Of a stretch of DNA of 12,658 nucleotides, positions 1 to 6,454 are shown piece after piece. Positions within the stretch are counted from its first letter, which is position 1, and every line of letters begins with the position of its first letter. The DNA is taken from contig CAYUBI010000070.1 of the NCBI GenBank assembly GCA_964443005.1, positions 1 to 12,658 of the forward strand, in the 5' to 3' direction. The notes beneath the pieces are model-generated. The model did no database searches. It was not told where the DNA came from and worked only from the letters and a program-made list of their open reading frames with translations. Source of the stretch: CAYUBI01 sp964443005. GTDB lineage: Bacteria > Margulisbacteria > Riflemargulisbacteria > GWF2-35-9 > CAYUBI01. A program made the position numbers and the translations under genes.

Positions 1-724
1 CCTGTTTTTTTGCTAATTCGATGATCCTATCCGCAAAATTACTCTCGAGTTCCTCCTGTGTATATCCCAACAACTGAGAATAATTTGCATCCATTGTAAT
101 ATCATTTAAATTATTAAGTCCTGAAAACACATCTACTTTGCTAAATTTACTAACGCCTGTTAAAAAAATAAATTTCACATACTCGTCAGAGGCTTTAATA
201 ACTGTATAAAAAGCCTTTAAGGTTTCTTGTATTTCTTTAGCTGTTTCAACAACCGTAATATTATCTAAAATGGGTTTATCATATTCGTCAATTAAAACGA
301 TAACTTTGTTGATATTGGCCAGTTTCGTTATCAATTCTTCAAAACGTGCATAATATTCTTTTTCTTTTAATTTAATACCATATTTTTCAGCATTACTATC
401 TAACTGCCGAATAATATTTTTTTTCAATTCAAACACTGTTGTTGAGTGAGTTTTACTAAAATCAATTCGAATAACTGGATATTCTTTCCATTCAAAAGGC
501 TGGTCATAAATCCACAATCCTTTGAAAAGCTCCTTCTTCCCTTTAAAAATTGCGTCTAAGGTAGAGAGTAATAGCGATTTTCCAAATCTGCGCGGACGAG
601 AAAGGAAATAAACGCCTTTTGCTGGGCGAACCATTTGATAAATATACTCGGTTTTATCAATATATAAAAAATTGCCCTGTATAAGATCCTGGAAGGTTTG
701 TATGCCTATTGGCAAATCTTTCAT
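1..724 (-). CDS. AAA-ATPase-like protein (PF09820 type), 3' part outside the window
   Basis: This partial gene shows its first 241 codons and then leaves the window at base 1. The protein opens with MKDLPIGI and FLYIDK, the usual start of the AAA-ATPase-like family that normally carries a C-terminal PD-(D/E)XK nuclease-like domain. Walker A is RPRRFGKS at residues 43-50 and Walker B is IDEYDKP at 145-151. A sensor-like stretch with LTGVSKFSKV followed by FSGLNNLNDI lies at 188-209. The nuclease-like half must lie beyond the left edge and cannot be judged. The ATG at 724 is chosen because AAGGAG sits 8 nt upstream and the N-terminus aligns with the paralogue at 6449-8143, Walker A falling at the same residues in both. 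The family is common in host-associated and anaerobic bacteria; its cellular role is not established. Family call is sure, function unknown. Confidence 0.92.
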   Translation of the reverse strand, partial: MKDLPIGIQTFQDLIQGNFLYIDKTEYIYQMVRPAKGVYFLSRPRRFGKSLLLSTLDAIFKGKKELFKGLWIYDQPFEWKEYPVIRIDFSKTHSTTVFELKKNIIRQLDSNAEKYGIKLKEKEYYARFEELITKLANINKVIVLIDEYDKPILDNITVVETAKEIQETLKAFYTVIKASDEYVKFIFLTGVSKFSKVDVFSGLNNLNDITMDANYSQLLGYTQEELESNFADRIIELAKKQ

Positions 725-732
725 TAATAGAG

Positions 733-738
733 CTCCTT
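733..738 (-). promoter_or_regulatory. Strong ribosome binding site for the left-edge AAA-ATPase gene
   Basis: The minus strand reads AAGGAG here, 8 nt before the ATG at 724. It fixes that start and contrasts with several genes in this window that have no visible Shine-Dalgarno sequence. Confidence 0.8.
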
Positions 739-788
739 ATACCCCTACTCATACTCATATTTAATTACAATTCAGTTTATTTTTATTT

Positions 789-817
789 AGTATATAGTCA
801 AAATTATTTATATTCAA
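789..817 (-). promoter_or_regulatory. Sigma70-type promoter for the left-edge AAA-ATPase gene
   Basis: On the minus strand TTGAAT (812-817) and TATACT (789-794) are separated by 17 bp, matching the -35 and -10 consensus at 4/6 and 5/6 positions. Transcription would begin near 782 and give a leader of about 58 nt that contains the AAGGAG site. The call rests on consensus matching only. Confidence 0.5.
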
Positions 818-975
818 TCTATGTTCCAAAGGCGGATACCTATTTTTGTTAATAAATCGGCTAAACGGAAACAACCCAACGTTCATAGTTTAAAGTCATT
901 CAAATGTGGGCAAACTAATCATAGGATAAAATGTTACATGTAATAAGTATCTGCTAATGGAGAAAATAGTAACTG

Positions 976-2298
976 ATGAAAAAAAAATCAATTGCACATA
1001 TCAACAATCAAATAAATCTGCCAACATTACGCATGATAAACCGATTTTTAAATGCAGTTACGCGCTATTTCGAAGATCAGCAAAAAAATTATACGCTCAA
1101 TGATTATGTCGAAAATCCAGACAATCAACTTCGAAATAACAAAAAATTACTGTTTGAAATGACAAGTCCAGACATAGGTATGGACATTCGCATGACAACT
1201 ATATTAAAAAAACATTTCATGACTATTGTTAAACTTCTCACGCTCATTCAAATGGAAAAAAAAGAAACTGTTAATCATTTTCGTCAACACTATATTGCTG
1301 ATTATGATCGAACAACTACAACACTAGAAGGAATATTTTTAACAAAAATACTTCAGGAAATAATGGACAAAGCACGTATAAAACTAAATGCGTCTGAAAT
1401 TGCTTTTCTCGGAGTCGGCATTCGGGTACTCTATAAATTAATACGCTATCAAGATGTTTTAAGCATCAATGCATGGATTCATATGTTCCAATTCCAAAAC
1501 ACTGCTATTCCAATTTCAAAAACCAACATCCGAAATCTAGGTCTATTATATAGTATTCTTGATCAACTATCTAAAGAATTTAAATTAACTAAACATCCTC
1601 ATTTAGTAAAATTTCGACAAACACTGGACCAAACACTTCAACAATTATACGTACAACAAATTATTCCATTATTACAAGCAGTTAATTCCCATTCGAACGT
1701 GCTGCAACTCATGCTTACGATTAATTCAGAATCCTTATGGGAACAATTTTTCAATATTCACACAACAGGCAATAATGGCTTATCATCAAAACTCATTCGT
1801 CCTCGATTAGGTGGATATGTTGGCTATGCTGGGAGTGATTATTCTGCAATTGCAAAAACGCTCTTAGCTATTCCCTTCTCCGCTAACGACGTATTTGTTG
1901 ATTTTGGCTGTGGATTAGGCCGAATGCTTGCAGTTGTTGGTTCATTGACAATGGTACGTAAAGTGATTGGCATCGAAATCATGCCAAATCATGTTTTTCT
2001 TGCCAAAAATAACCTAAAAAACTGCCCAGTTTTGCATGCAAGTTCTGCAATAATTGAAACAGATGCTAGTGATTTCGACCCTTATGAAGGAACTGTATTC
2101 TATTTTTTTAATCCCTTTACAGATGATACATTTAAAACAGTGATTACTAACATTGGCATGAGCCTCAAAAGAAACCCACGCCCAATCAAAATCATCTACT
2201 ATAATCCAGTTATGAAATCCTATTTAGATGATCAACCATGGCTAATTCAAACCCAAACAACAGTAAACGGTCTTTTAATAGCATGGAAAAATCAATGA
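976..2298 (+). CDS. Class I SAM-dependent methyltransferase with long unrecognised N-terminal region
   Basis: The C-terminal 160 residues form a Rossmann-type SAM-dependent methyltransferase. Motif I is VDFGCGLGR at 308-316, the acidic residue ending strand 2 is in IGIE (331-334), and FYFFNPF at 375-381 is in the motif IV position, followed by PRPIKIIYYNP at 401-411. The approach GYAGSDY (283-289) just before the fold is typical of a small bacterial methyltransferase family of unknown substrate. FNPF is not the NPPY/DPPY of amino-methylating DNA enzymes. Residues 1 to about 275 are probably mostly helical and match nothing I recognise. GGAG lies 13 nt before the ATG, rather far, so a later start such as Met20 is possible. 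No strong promoter is visible; a TAAAAT at 927-932 is a weak -10 candidate. The next gene, srkA, is 43 bp downstream but has its own -10. Methyltransferase call is sure; substrate unknown. Confidence 0.9.
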   Translation: MKKKSIAHINNQINLPTLRMINRFLNAVTRYFEDQQKNYTLNDYVENPDNQLRNNKKLLFEMTSPDIGMDIRMTTILKKHFMTIVKLLTLIQMEKKETVNHFRQHYIADYDRTTTTLEGIFLTKILQEIMDKARIKLNASEIAFLGVGIRVLYKLIRYQDVLSINAWIHMFQFQNTAIPISKTNIRNLGLLYSILDQLSKEFKLTKHPHLVKFRQTLDQTLQQLYVQQIIPLLQAVNSHSNVLQLMLTINSESLWEQFFNIHTTGNNGLSSKLIRPRLGGYVGYAGSDYSAIAKTLLAIPFSANDVFVDFGCGLGRMLAVVGSLTMVRKVIGIEIMPNHVFLAKNNLKNCPVLHASSAIIETDASDFDPYEGTVFYFFNPFTDDTFKTVITNIGMSLKRNPRPIKIIYYNPVMKSYLDDQPWLIQTQTTVNGLLIAWKNQ

Positions 2299-2327
2299 CA
2301 ATAATAATCTCGTTTACGACTGTTCAT

Positions 2328-2335
2328 GCTATAAT
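2328..2335 (+). promoter_or_regulatory. Extended -10 promoter element of srkA, predicts a leaderless mRNA
   Basis: The sequence reads TGCTATAAT, a perfect extended -10 (TG at 2328-2329, TATAAT at 2330-2335). No good -35 lies 16-18 bp upstream, which extended -10 promoters tolerate. The usual start point, 7 nt past the hexamer, is base 2342, exactly the A of the srkA ATG. No Shine-Dalgarno sequence precedes that ATG. Confidence 0.6.
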
Positions 2336-2341
2336 TTTCCC

Positions 2342-3292
2342 ATGCAAGACATTTGGAAAAATTTAACTTATGACTTTATTTTTCTAACTATTGAAGAGAT
2401 TCTCAACAAAAAATTAACTAATCTTATTTTGCAACGAAACAGCTACATCAATCGAGTTTTTGAACTTGTTACTGATAATCAAGAAAAACTCATTGTCAAA
2501 TTCTATCGTCCGTTGCGATGGACAAAAGAAGCAATTTTAGCTGAACATGCGTTTCTCCAGGAATTAGCAAATCAAGAAATCACGGTTATTTTACCTATAA
2601 CAATTCAAAATCAAACGTTATTTGAAAAAAATGGATATTTTTTCTCTATCTTTCCCAAAATGGGAGGCAGAGTCTTAGACGAATTAGACCACGACTCATG
2701 GACATTGATCGGAAGACTATTAGCACGAACGCATAAAGTAGGTGAAAAATTAAAGCTGACCCAACGGCAGCAGTTAACACCTGAGCATATTATAAAAAAT
2801 AGTTTACCTTTACTCCTAACGCAGCCAAATTTATCTCCAGATTTTCAACGCGCACTCGAAAACCAAGCTAGCTTATTTTTAAAAATAGCTATTCCTTTAT
2901 TTAAAAATGAACCACGTATGTTGATTCACGGAGATTGTCATTTAGGGAATTTAATCCATCGACCAGACAACGGAATATTCTTAATTGACTTTGATGATTG
3001 TTGCATTGGCCCTATTATCCAAGATTTATGGCTATTATTACCCAGCACTCCGGACAAATGTGAACGTGAAATTAACTGGTTTAGCGAAGGATATGACGTA
3101 TTTGCAGATTTCCCGCATCATAGCCTAAAGTTAATTCCATTACTTCGTATTATGCGGCGTTTATATTTTGCAGCTTGGTGTGCATTACAACGTTCTGATT
3201 ATAACTTTGAAGCTACTTTTCCTGAATGGGGCTCAACGCAATATTGGAATGAACTTATCACAGACATTCAAGAAGGAATCAGCCAAATATGA
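2342..3292 (+). CDS. srkA: Stress response kinase A (SrkA/YihE/RdoA), Ser/Thr protein kinase
   Basis: This 316-residue protein belongs to the aminoglycoside phosphotransferase/choline-kinase fold and matches Escherichia coli SrkA along its length (E. coli protein about 328 residues). Landmarks are SYINRVFEL (34-42), the ATP-binding lysine in VKFYRPLRW (Lys53), IFPKMGGR (103-110), the catalytic loop HGDCHLGN (196-203) with Asp198 and Asn203, and the metal-binding IDFDD (215-219) followed by GPIIQDLWLLL (223-233). All catalytic residues are present, so it should be active. In E. coli SrkA is a cytoplasmic Ser/Thr kinase that counters programmed death under oxidative and envelope stress; its gene lies next to dsbA, which is not the case here. 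The ATG at 2342 has no Shine-Dalgarno sequence but sits one promoter-to-start distance from TATAAT. The 3' end runs straight into a degraded antitoxin-like frame. Confidence 0.95.
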   Translation: MQDIWKNLTYDFIFLTIEEILNKKLTNLILQRNSYINRVFELVTDNQEKLIVKFYRPLRWTKEAILAEHAFLQELANQEITVILPITIQNQTLFEKNGYFFSIFPKMGGRVLDELDHDSWTLIGRLLARTHKVGEKLKLTQRQQLTPEHIIKNSLPLLLTQPNLSPDFQRALENQASLFLKIAIPLFKNEPRMLIHGDCHLGNLIHRPDNGIFLIDFDDCCIGPIIQDLWLLLPSTPDKCEREINWFSEGYDVFADFPHHSLKLIPLLRIMRRLYFAAWCALQRSDYNFEATFPEWGSTQYWNELITDIQEGISQI

Positions 3293-3536
3293 ATTCGATA
3301 CTCAGGCGGAAGTAACTACTAACGTCCCTATTAAATTTGACGAGTACAGAGTTCTTGAATGCTAATAATTTTGTCCGATAAAGAGTGTCAATGTTGATTT
3401 CAGTCTTGACATTCTGAATCGATTAGATAACAAAGCCCATCGATTACATGTTCCGCGAACAGCCTTAATAAAAATTGTTCTTGGCCAATATTTAGATGGA
3501 TTATCACAATCACATACACAATCGCATACACACTAA
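3282..3536 (+). pseudogene. Degraded ribbon-helix-helix (CopG/BrnA-like) antitoxin gene
   Basis: One forward frame reads KYEFDTQAE and PIKFDEYRVLEC, meets TAA TAA at 3363-3368, then resumes in the same frame as SVNVDFSLDILNRLDNK, HRLHVPRTALIKIVLGQYLD and stops at 3534. The second part has the ribbon-helix-helix layout: a short strand (VNVDF), helix A (LDILNRLDNKAHRL), a turn with PR, and helix B (ALIKIVLGQYL). Many CopG/BrnA-type antitoxins have an acidic aromatic N-terminus followed by RVNVDF and this pattern, so the two parts fit one gene interrupted by nonsense mutations. There is no usable ATG or ribosome site for either part, and the beginning overlaps the last codons of srkA in another frame. 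No toxin gene is visible on either side. The RHH match of 3387-3500 is fairly secure; joining the first part to it is less so. Confidence 0.55.
3505..3528 (+). repeat. Two tandem 12-bp units in the tail of the antitoxin remnant
   Basis: CACAATCACATA is followed directly by CACAATCGCATA, one mismatch apart. They encode the repetitive QSHTQSHTH end of the remnant frame and look like a small slippage duplication with no evident function. Confidence 0.6.
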
Positions 3537-3553
3537 CAAACTTATTGTTCATC

Positions 3554-3584
3554 AGTCTTTTTTAGTCAAGGAATGACAAAGACT
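3554..3584. other. Bulged hairpin in the srkA to ABC-F intergenic region
   Basis: AGTCTTT (3554-3560) pairs with AAAGACT (3578-3584), and inside it GTCA (3565-3568) pairs with TGAC (3574-3577) around a 5-nt loop, with a 4-nt bulge on the left arm. No run of T follows on either strand, so it is not a standard rho-independent terminator. It lies downstream of the antitoxin remnant and about 65 bp before the ABC-F promoter. It may be a weak 3'-end structure for srkA or a protein site. Confidence 0.35.
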
Positions 3585-3649
3585 TATAAAAACACCTAAA
3601 CGGTTTAATAACCACAAACTTACAAATTTCTGAGTTTTCATAAATTTCT

Positions 3650-3678
3650 TTGCCTAAACACAAAAAATACTGTAAAAT
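3650..3678 (+). promoter_or_regulatory. Sigma70-type promoter of the ABC-F gene
   Basis: TTGCCT (3650-3655) and TAAAAT (3673-3678) stand 17 bp apart and match the -35 and -10 consensus at 4/6 and 5/6 positions. The start point would fall near 3684-3685, only about 7-8 nt before the ATG at 3692. The TTG at 3650, in frame with the gene, would be inside the -35 box and therefore untranscribed, which argues for the ATG at 3692. Confidence 0.55.
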
Positions 3679-3691
3679 TAGAAACTCTGCT

Positions 3692-5380
3692 ATGTTACAA
3701 ATAAACAACTTATCATTATCATTTGGAACCCAACATCTACTGAAAAATGTCAGTTGTAATATCCATAGTGGAGAACGGCTTGGCTTAGTTGGACGCAACG
3801 GAAGTGGAAAAACCTCGTTATTCAAGCTTATTACTGGAGAACTGCAACCGGATGACGGTTCAATTGCCTTACCCAAAAACTATACTGTTGGCTATCTTAA
3901 ACAACATTTAAACTTCGAAGAATCTACAGTTTTGGAGGAAGCTTGTTTAGGACTCAAACCCGGCGAACAAGATCAAGTGTGGAAAGCTGAAAAAATTCTT
4001 TCAGGTCTTGGATTTTCGGAAGATGAATTATATCAATCTCCTCTCGAATTTTCCGGTGGATTTCAAGTTCGATTGAATCTAGCCAAAGTTTTACTAAGTG
4101 AACCGCATCTTTTACTCTTGGATGAACCGACTAATTATTTAGATATTGTGTCCATTCGATGGTTAATGCGATTTCTTCAACGCTGGCCCAATGAACTCAT
4201 CGTTATTACTCATGATCGCGATTTTATGAACAGTGTTACAACGCATACCATGATCATTCATCGTCAACTAATCAAAAAAATGGCTGGAGATACAACAAAA
4301 CTATTTCAACAAATCGCTGTTGAAGAAGAAGTATACGAGCTAACCCGTCAAAAAGAACAAAAAAAACGCGATGAAACTATGGAATTTATTAATCGTTTTC
4401 GCGCGCAAGCTGCTCGTGCAAGCTTAGTACAATCACGCATCAAGTCCCTTGAAAAAATGGGAAACAAAGAAGCCTTGGGCCGCATTATGGAACTGGGATT
4501 TCGGTTCAACTCGTTACCTTTTCACTCCCAAACACTCATCGCAGTAAGCAATCTAACTTTTGGATATTCAGCAGATCATATCTTAATCAATGATCTAACC
4601 TTTGATATTGGGAAAAAAGACCGCATTTGCGTCATTGGTAAAAATGGAAAAGGAAAATCAACACTTTTACGACTTTTGGCAGACGAATTAGAACCCACAG
4701 ATGGAATAATCAACCAACACCCTTCCTGTCAACTTGGATATTTTGGACAAACTAACATTGAACGACTGAATCCCGCACTCACAATTGATAAAGAATTAGC
4801 TAGCGTACGCCCTGAACTAGCTTACAGCGAAATCAGAAAAACATGCGGCGCCATGATGTTTAGCGGTGATCTAGCATTAAAACCTATATCCATCTTATCG
4901 GGTGGAGAAAAAAGTCGCGTATCACTTGGGAAAATTCTGCTATCTCCAACTAACTTGCTACTCTTAGACGAACCCACCAATCATTTAGATATTGAATCAT
5001 GCGATTCGATGATTGCAGCTTTAGATGATTTTAGTGGTGCTGTTGTCATTGTAACTCACAGTGAAATGTTTTTGCATCATTTGGCAAATCGATTAATTGT
5101 ATTTAACGAAGACCGCGTATTTATGTTTGAAGGAACATACCAAGACTTTTTAGATAAACATGGCTGGGAACCTGAATCAAAAAAACCGAAAAAAGATAAA
5201 CTGAGCGGAACAATCAATCCGACATCCAAAATATCACTGTCCGAATTCAACAAAAAACGAAAAACACTTTTAAATAAAATCGCGAATATTGAACGTCAAA
5301 TTGATTCAGATGAAACAACCTACAAAGCTTTGGAAACTTTAATTGATGAATTAGATATTCTAGATAAAAATAAACCCTAA
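3692..5380 (+). CDS. ABC-F family ATPase, twin ATP-binding cassettes, translation-associated
   Basis: This 562-residue protein has two ABC ATPase domains and no membrane segments, the ABC-F layout. Cassette 1 has Walker A GRNGSGKT (34-41), signature FSGGFQ (120-125), Walker B LLLLDEPTNYLD (140-151) and H-loop THD (173-175). The charged linker (about 188-270) includes FINRFRAQAARASLVQSRI, the typical ABC_tran_Xtn region that reaches toward the ribosomal P-site tRNA. Cassette 2 has GKNGKGKST (316-324), LSGGEKSR (402-409), LLLLDEPTNHLD (422-433) and THS (455-457). A lysine-rich hinge and a C-terminal coiled coil (about 515-560) follow, as in Uup/YheS relatives. ABC-F proteins act on ribosomes, as housekeeping factors or, in some subgroups, by giving ribosome protection against antibiotics; which applies cannot be told here. 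The ATG at 3692 is chosen because MLQINNLSLSFG is the family start and a promoter lies just ahead. No Shine-Dalgarno sequence is visible. Confidence 0.93.
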   Translation: MLQINNLSLSFGTQHLLKNVSCNIHSGERLGLVGRNGSGKTSLFKLITGELQPDDGSIALPKNYTVGYLKQHLNFEESTVLEEACLGLKPGEQDQVWKAEKILSGLGFSEDELYQSPLEFSGGFQVRLNLAKVLLSEPHLLLLDEPTNYLDIVSIRWLMRFLQRWPNELIVITHDRDFMNSVTTHTMIIHRQLIKKMAGDTTKLFQQIAVEEEVYELTRQKEQKKRDETMEFINRFRAQAARASLVQSRIKSLEKMGNKEALGRIMELGFRFNSLPFHSQTLIAVSNLTFGYSADHILINDLTFDIGKKDRICVIGKNGKGKSTLLRLLADELEPTDGIINQHPSCQLGYFGQTNIERLNPALTIDKELASVRPELAYSEIRKTCGAMMFSGDLALKPISILSGGEKSRVSLGKILLSPTNLLLLDEPTNHLDIESCDSMIAALDDFSGAVVIVTHSEMFLHHLANRLIVFNEDRVFMFEGTYQDFLDKHGWEPESKKPKKDKLSGTINPTSKISLSEFNKKRKTLLNKIANIERQIDSDETTYKALETLIDELDILDKNKP

Positions 5381-5479
5381 CATATCAATTTTCAGTAAAA
5401 TTCAGAATTGAATAAAAATTATGTGAATTTTTTTATGCTATTTAACGATAAATTGGTAAGAATTCAAAATATTATTCTC

Positions 5480-5484
5480 AAGGA
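5480..5484 (+). promoter_or_regulatory. Ribosome binding site that sets the start of the repeat protein
   Basis: AAGGA lies 7 nt before the ATG at 5492. It favours that start over the in-frame TTG at 5408 and ATG at 5435, neither of which has such a site. A weak promoter-like pair, TTGAAT (5408-5413) and TTTTAT (5431-5436), with a 17-bp gap, lies upstream. Confidence 0.6.
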
Positions 5485-5491
5485 TACAATA

Positions 5492-6454
5492 ATGCAAACA
5501 AAAATTGTAGCAGAATCTTCCAAACTATCGATCTATAACAAATTACAAGAAAAGCACTTATATTTTACATTAAAAACACTGGGCTGGATTCCCAACATTA
5601 TTCCAGGCATACTAAACAGTTTTCCACCTTCAGTTTGGAGTAACCGAGTTCTTAATTTAGCTTTTTCTAAAGACTTTACTGGACATTCCAACGTTCCAAA
5701 TACAAAAAAAATAAACTTCTTTTATGATATTTTTAACAAAATATCAAAGCCATCAGATGCACTAACCATTGCAGCGATTCGTGAAATTGATAGTTGCACT
5801 ATTCCAACTTTCTATAATAGTCTGACCAACCCTACAGAAACAATCCAGCATATAGCTATTCAACGCGCAGATAAAACAACTCTTGGCAAAATTTTTTCAT
5901 GCATCAATAATCCTTCAGAAACTATTCAGCTCGCAGCTATTCAACGAGCATATGGCAATACTCTTACGGAAATTTATTTATCCATTGAAAATCCTACAGA
6001 AACTATTCAGCTTGCAGCCATTCAACAGGCATATGGAAAATCTCTTGCTAAAATTTATTTATCAATTCAAAACCCTACAGAAGCTCTACGTTTGGCAGCT
6101 TTTCAACGTGCAGATCAATCTATTTTGCCCCAAATTTTTTTATCAATTCAAAATCCGCCCGAAGAACTCCAAATTTCAGCTATTAAACGCATCAATATAC
6201 ACGATCTTCCAACTATTTATTCTTCAATCAATAATCCATCAAAAGCTGTCCAACTTGCAGCAATTGAACAAGCAGATCAACCTACGCTTGCTACAATTTA
6301 TTTCTCAATCAAAAAACCAACAGAAGATATCCAACTTGCAATTATTCAACGCGCAGATCAACCCACTCTTGCAACAATTTATTCCTCAATTAAAAATCCA
6401 TCAAAATTGGTTCAACTAGCAGCTAAAGTATCACGCATACGTGCACAATCATAA
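5492..6454 (+). CDS. Alpha-solenoid protein of eight 27-residue repeats, function unknown
   Basis: From the ATG at 5492 this encodes 320 residues. Residues 1-85 are non-repetitive, with a hydrophobic segment around LGWIPNIIPGILN (30-42) but no convincing signal peptide. Residues 86-301 are eight units of exactly 27 residues with no insertion or deletion, and 302-320 is a truncated ninth. Each unit typically starts NP followed by S/T, carries QLAAI at positions 7-11, A at 14, L at 19, IY at 22-23 and SI at 25-26. This predicts two short helices per unit stacking into a HEAT- or LRV-like solenoid. Such scaffolds bind proteins or RNA. Similar NPSE/VQLAA repeat proteins occur in host-associated bacteria, where they are often suspected effectors, but nothing here proves secretion. 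The gene follows the ABC-F gene by 111 bp and converges on the next gene, overlapping it by 6 bp. Confidence 0.8.
   Translation: MQTKIVAESSKLSIYNKLQEKHLYFTLKTLGWIPNIIPGILNSFPPSVWSNRVLNLAFSKDFTGHSNVPNTKKINFFYDIFNKISKPSDALTIAAIREIDSCTIPTFYNSLTNPTETIQHIAIQRADKTTLGKIFSCINNPSETIQLAAIQRAYGNTLTEIYLSIENPTETIQLAAIQQAYGKSLAKIYLSIQNPTEALRLAAFQRADQSILPQIFLSIQNPPEELQISAIKRINIHDLPTIYSSINNPSKAVQLAAIEQADQPTLATIYFSIKKPTEDIQLAIIQRADQPTLATIYSSIKNPSKLVQLAAKVSRIRAQS
5747..6451 (+). repeat. Tandem array of 81-bp coding repeats (eight full, one partial)
   Basis: Eight in-frame 81-bp units run from 5747 to 6394, followed by a 57-bp remainder. DNA identity differs between neighbours: units 7 and 8 share the peptide ADQPTLATIY, while units 2, 3 and 4 share NP(S/T)ETIQ. 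The pattern fits stepwise duplication followed by drift. Units are adjacent with no spacers, which excludes a CRISPR array. Confidence 0.85.

Noticed and set aside
3650..3691. Upstream TTG start extending the ABC-F protein by 14 residues
   Set aside because: The TTG lies inside the probable -35 box, and the family start MLQINNLSLSFG coincides with the ATG at 3692.
3562..3876. Minus-strand open frame opposite the ABC-F start
   Set aside because: It is antisense to the Walker A region of a clear gene and has no family features or ribosome site.
5408..5491. Upstream TTG start extending the repeat protein by 28 residues
   Set aside because: No ribosome site precedes it or the ATG at 5435, while AAGGA stands 7 nt before the ATG at 5492.
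5883..6419. Second long open frame over the 81-bp repeats
   Set aside because: It is an out-of-frame shadow created by the repeat periodicity; only the other frame gives conserved, helix-compatible repeats.
5747..6451. CRISPR array or non-coding satellite
   Set aside because: Units are 81 bp, adjacent, without spacers, in one reading frame and diverged at silent and conservative positions.
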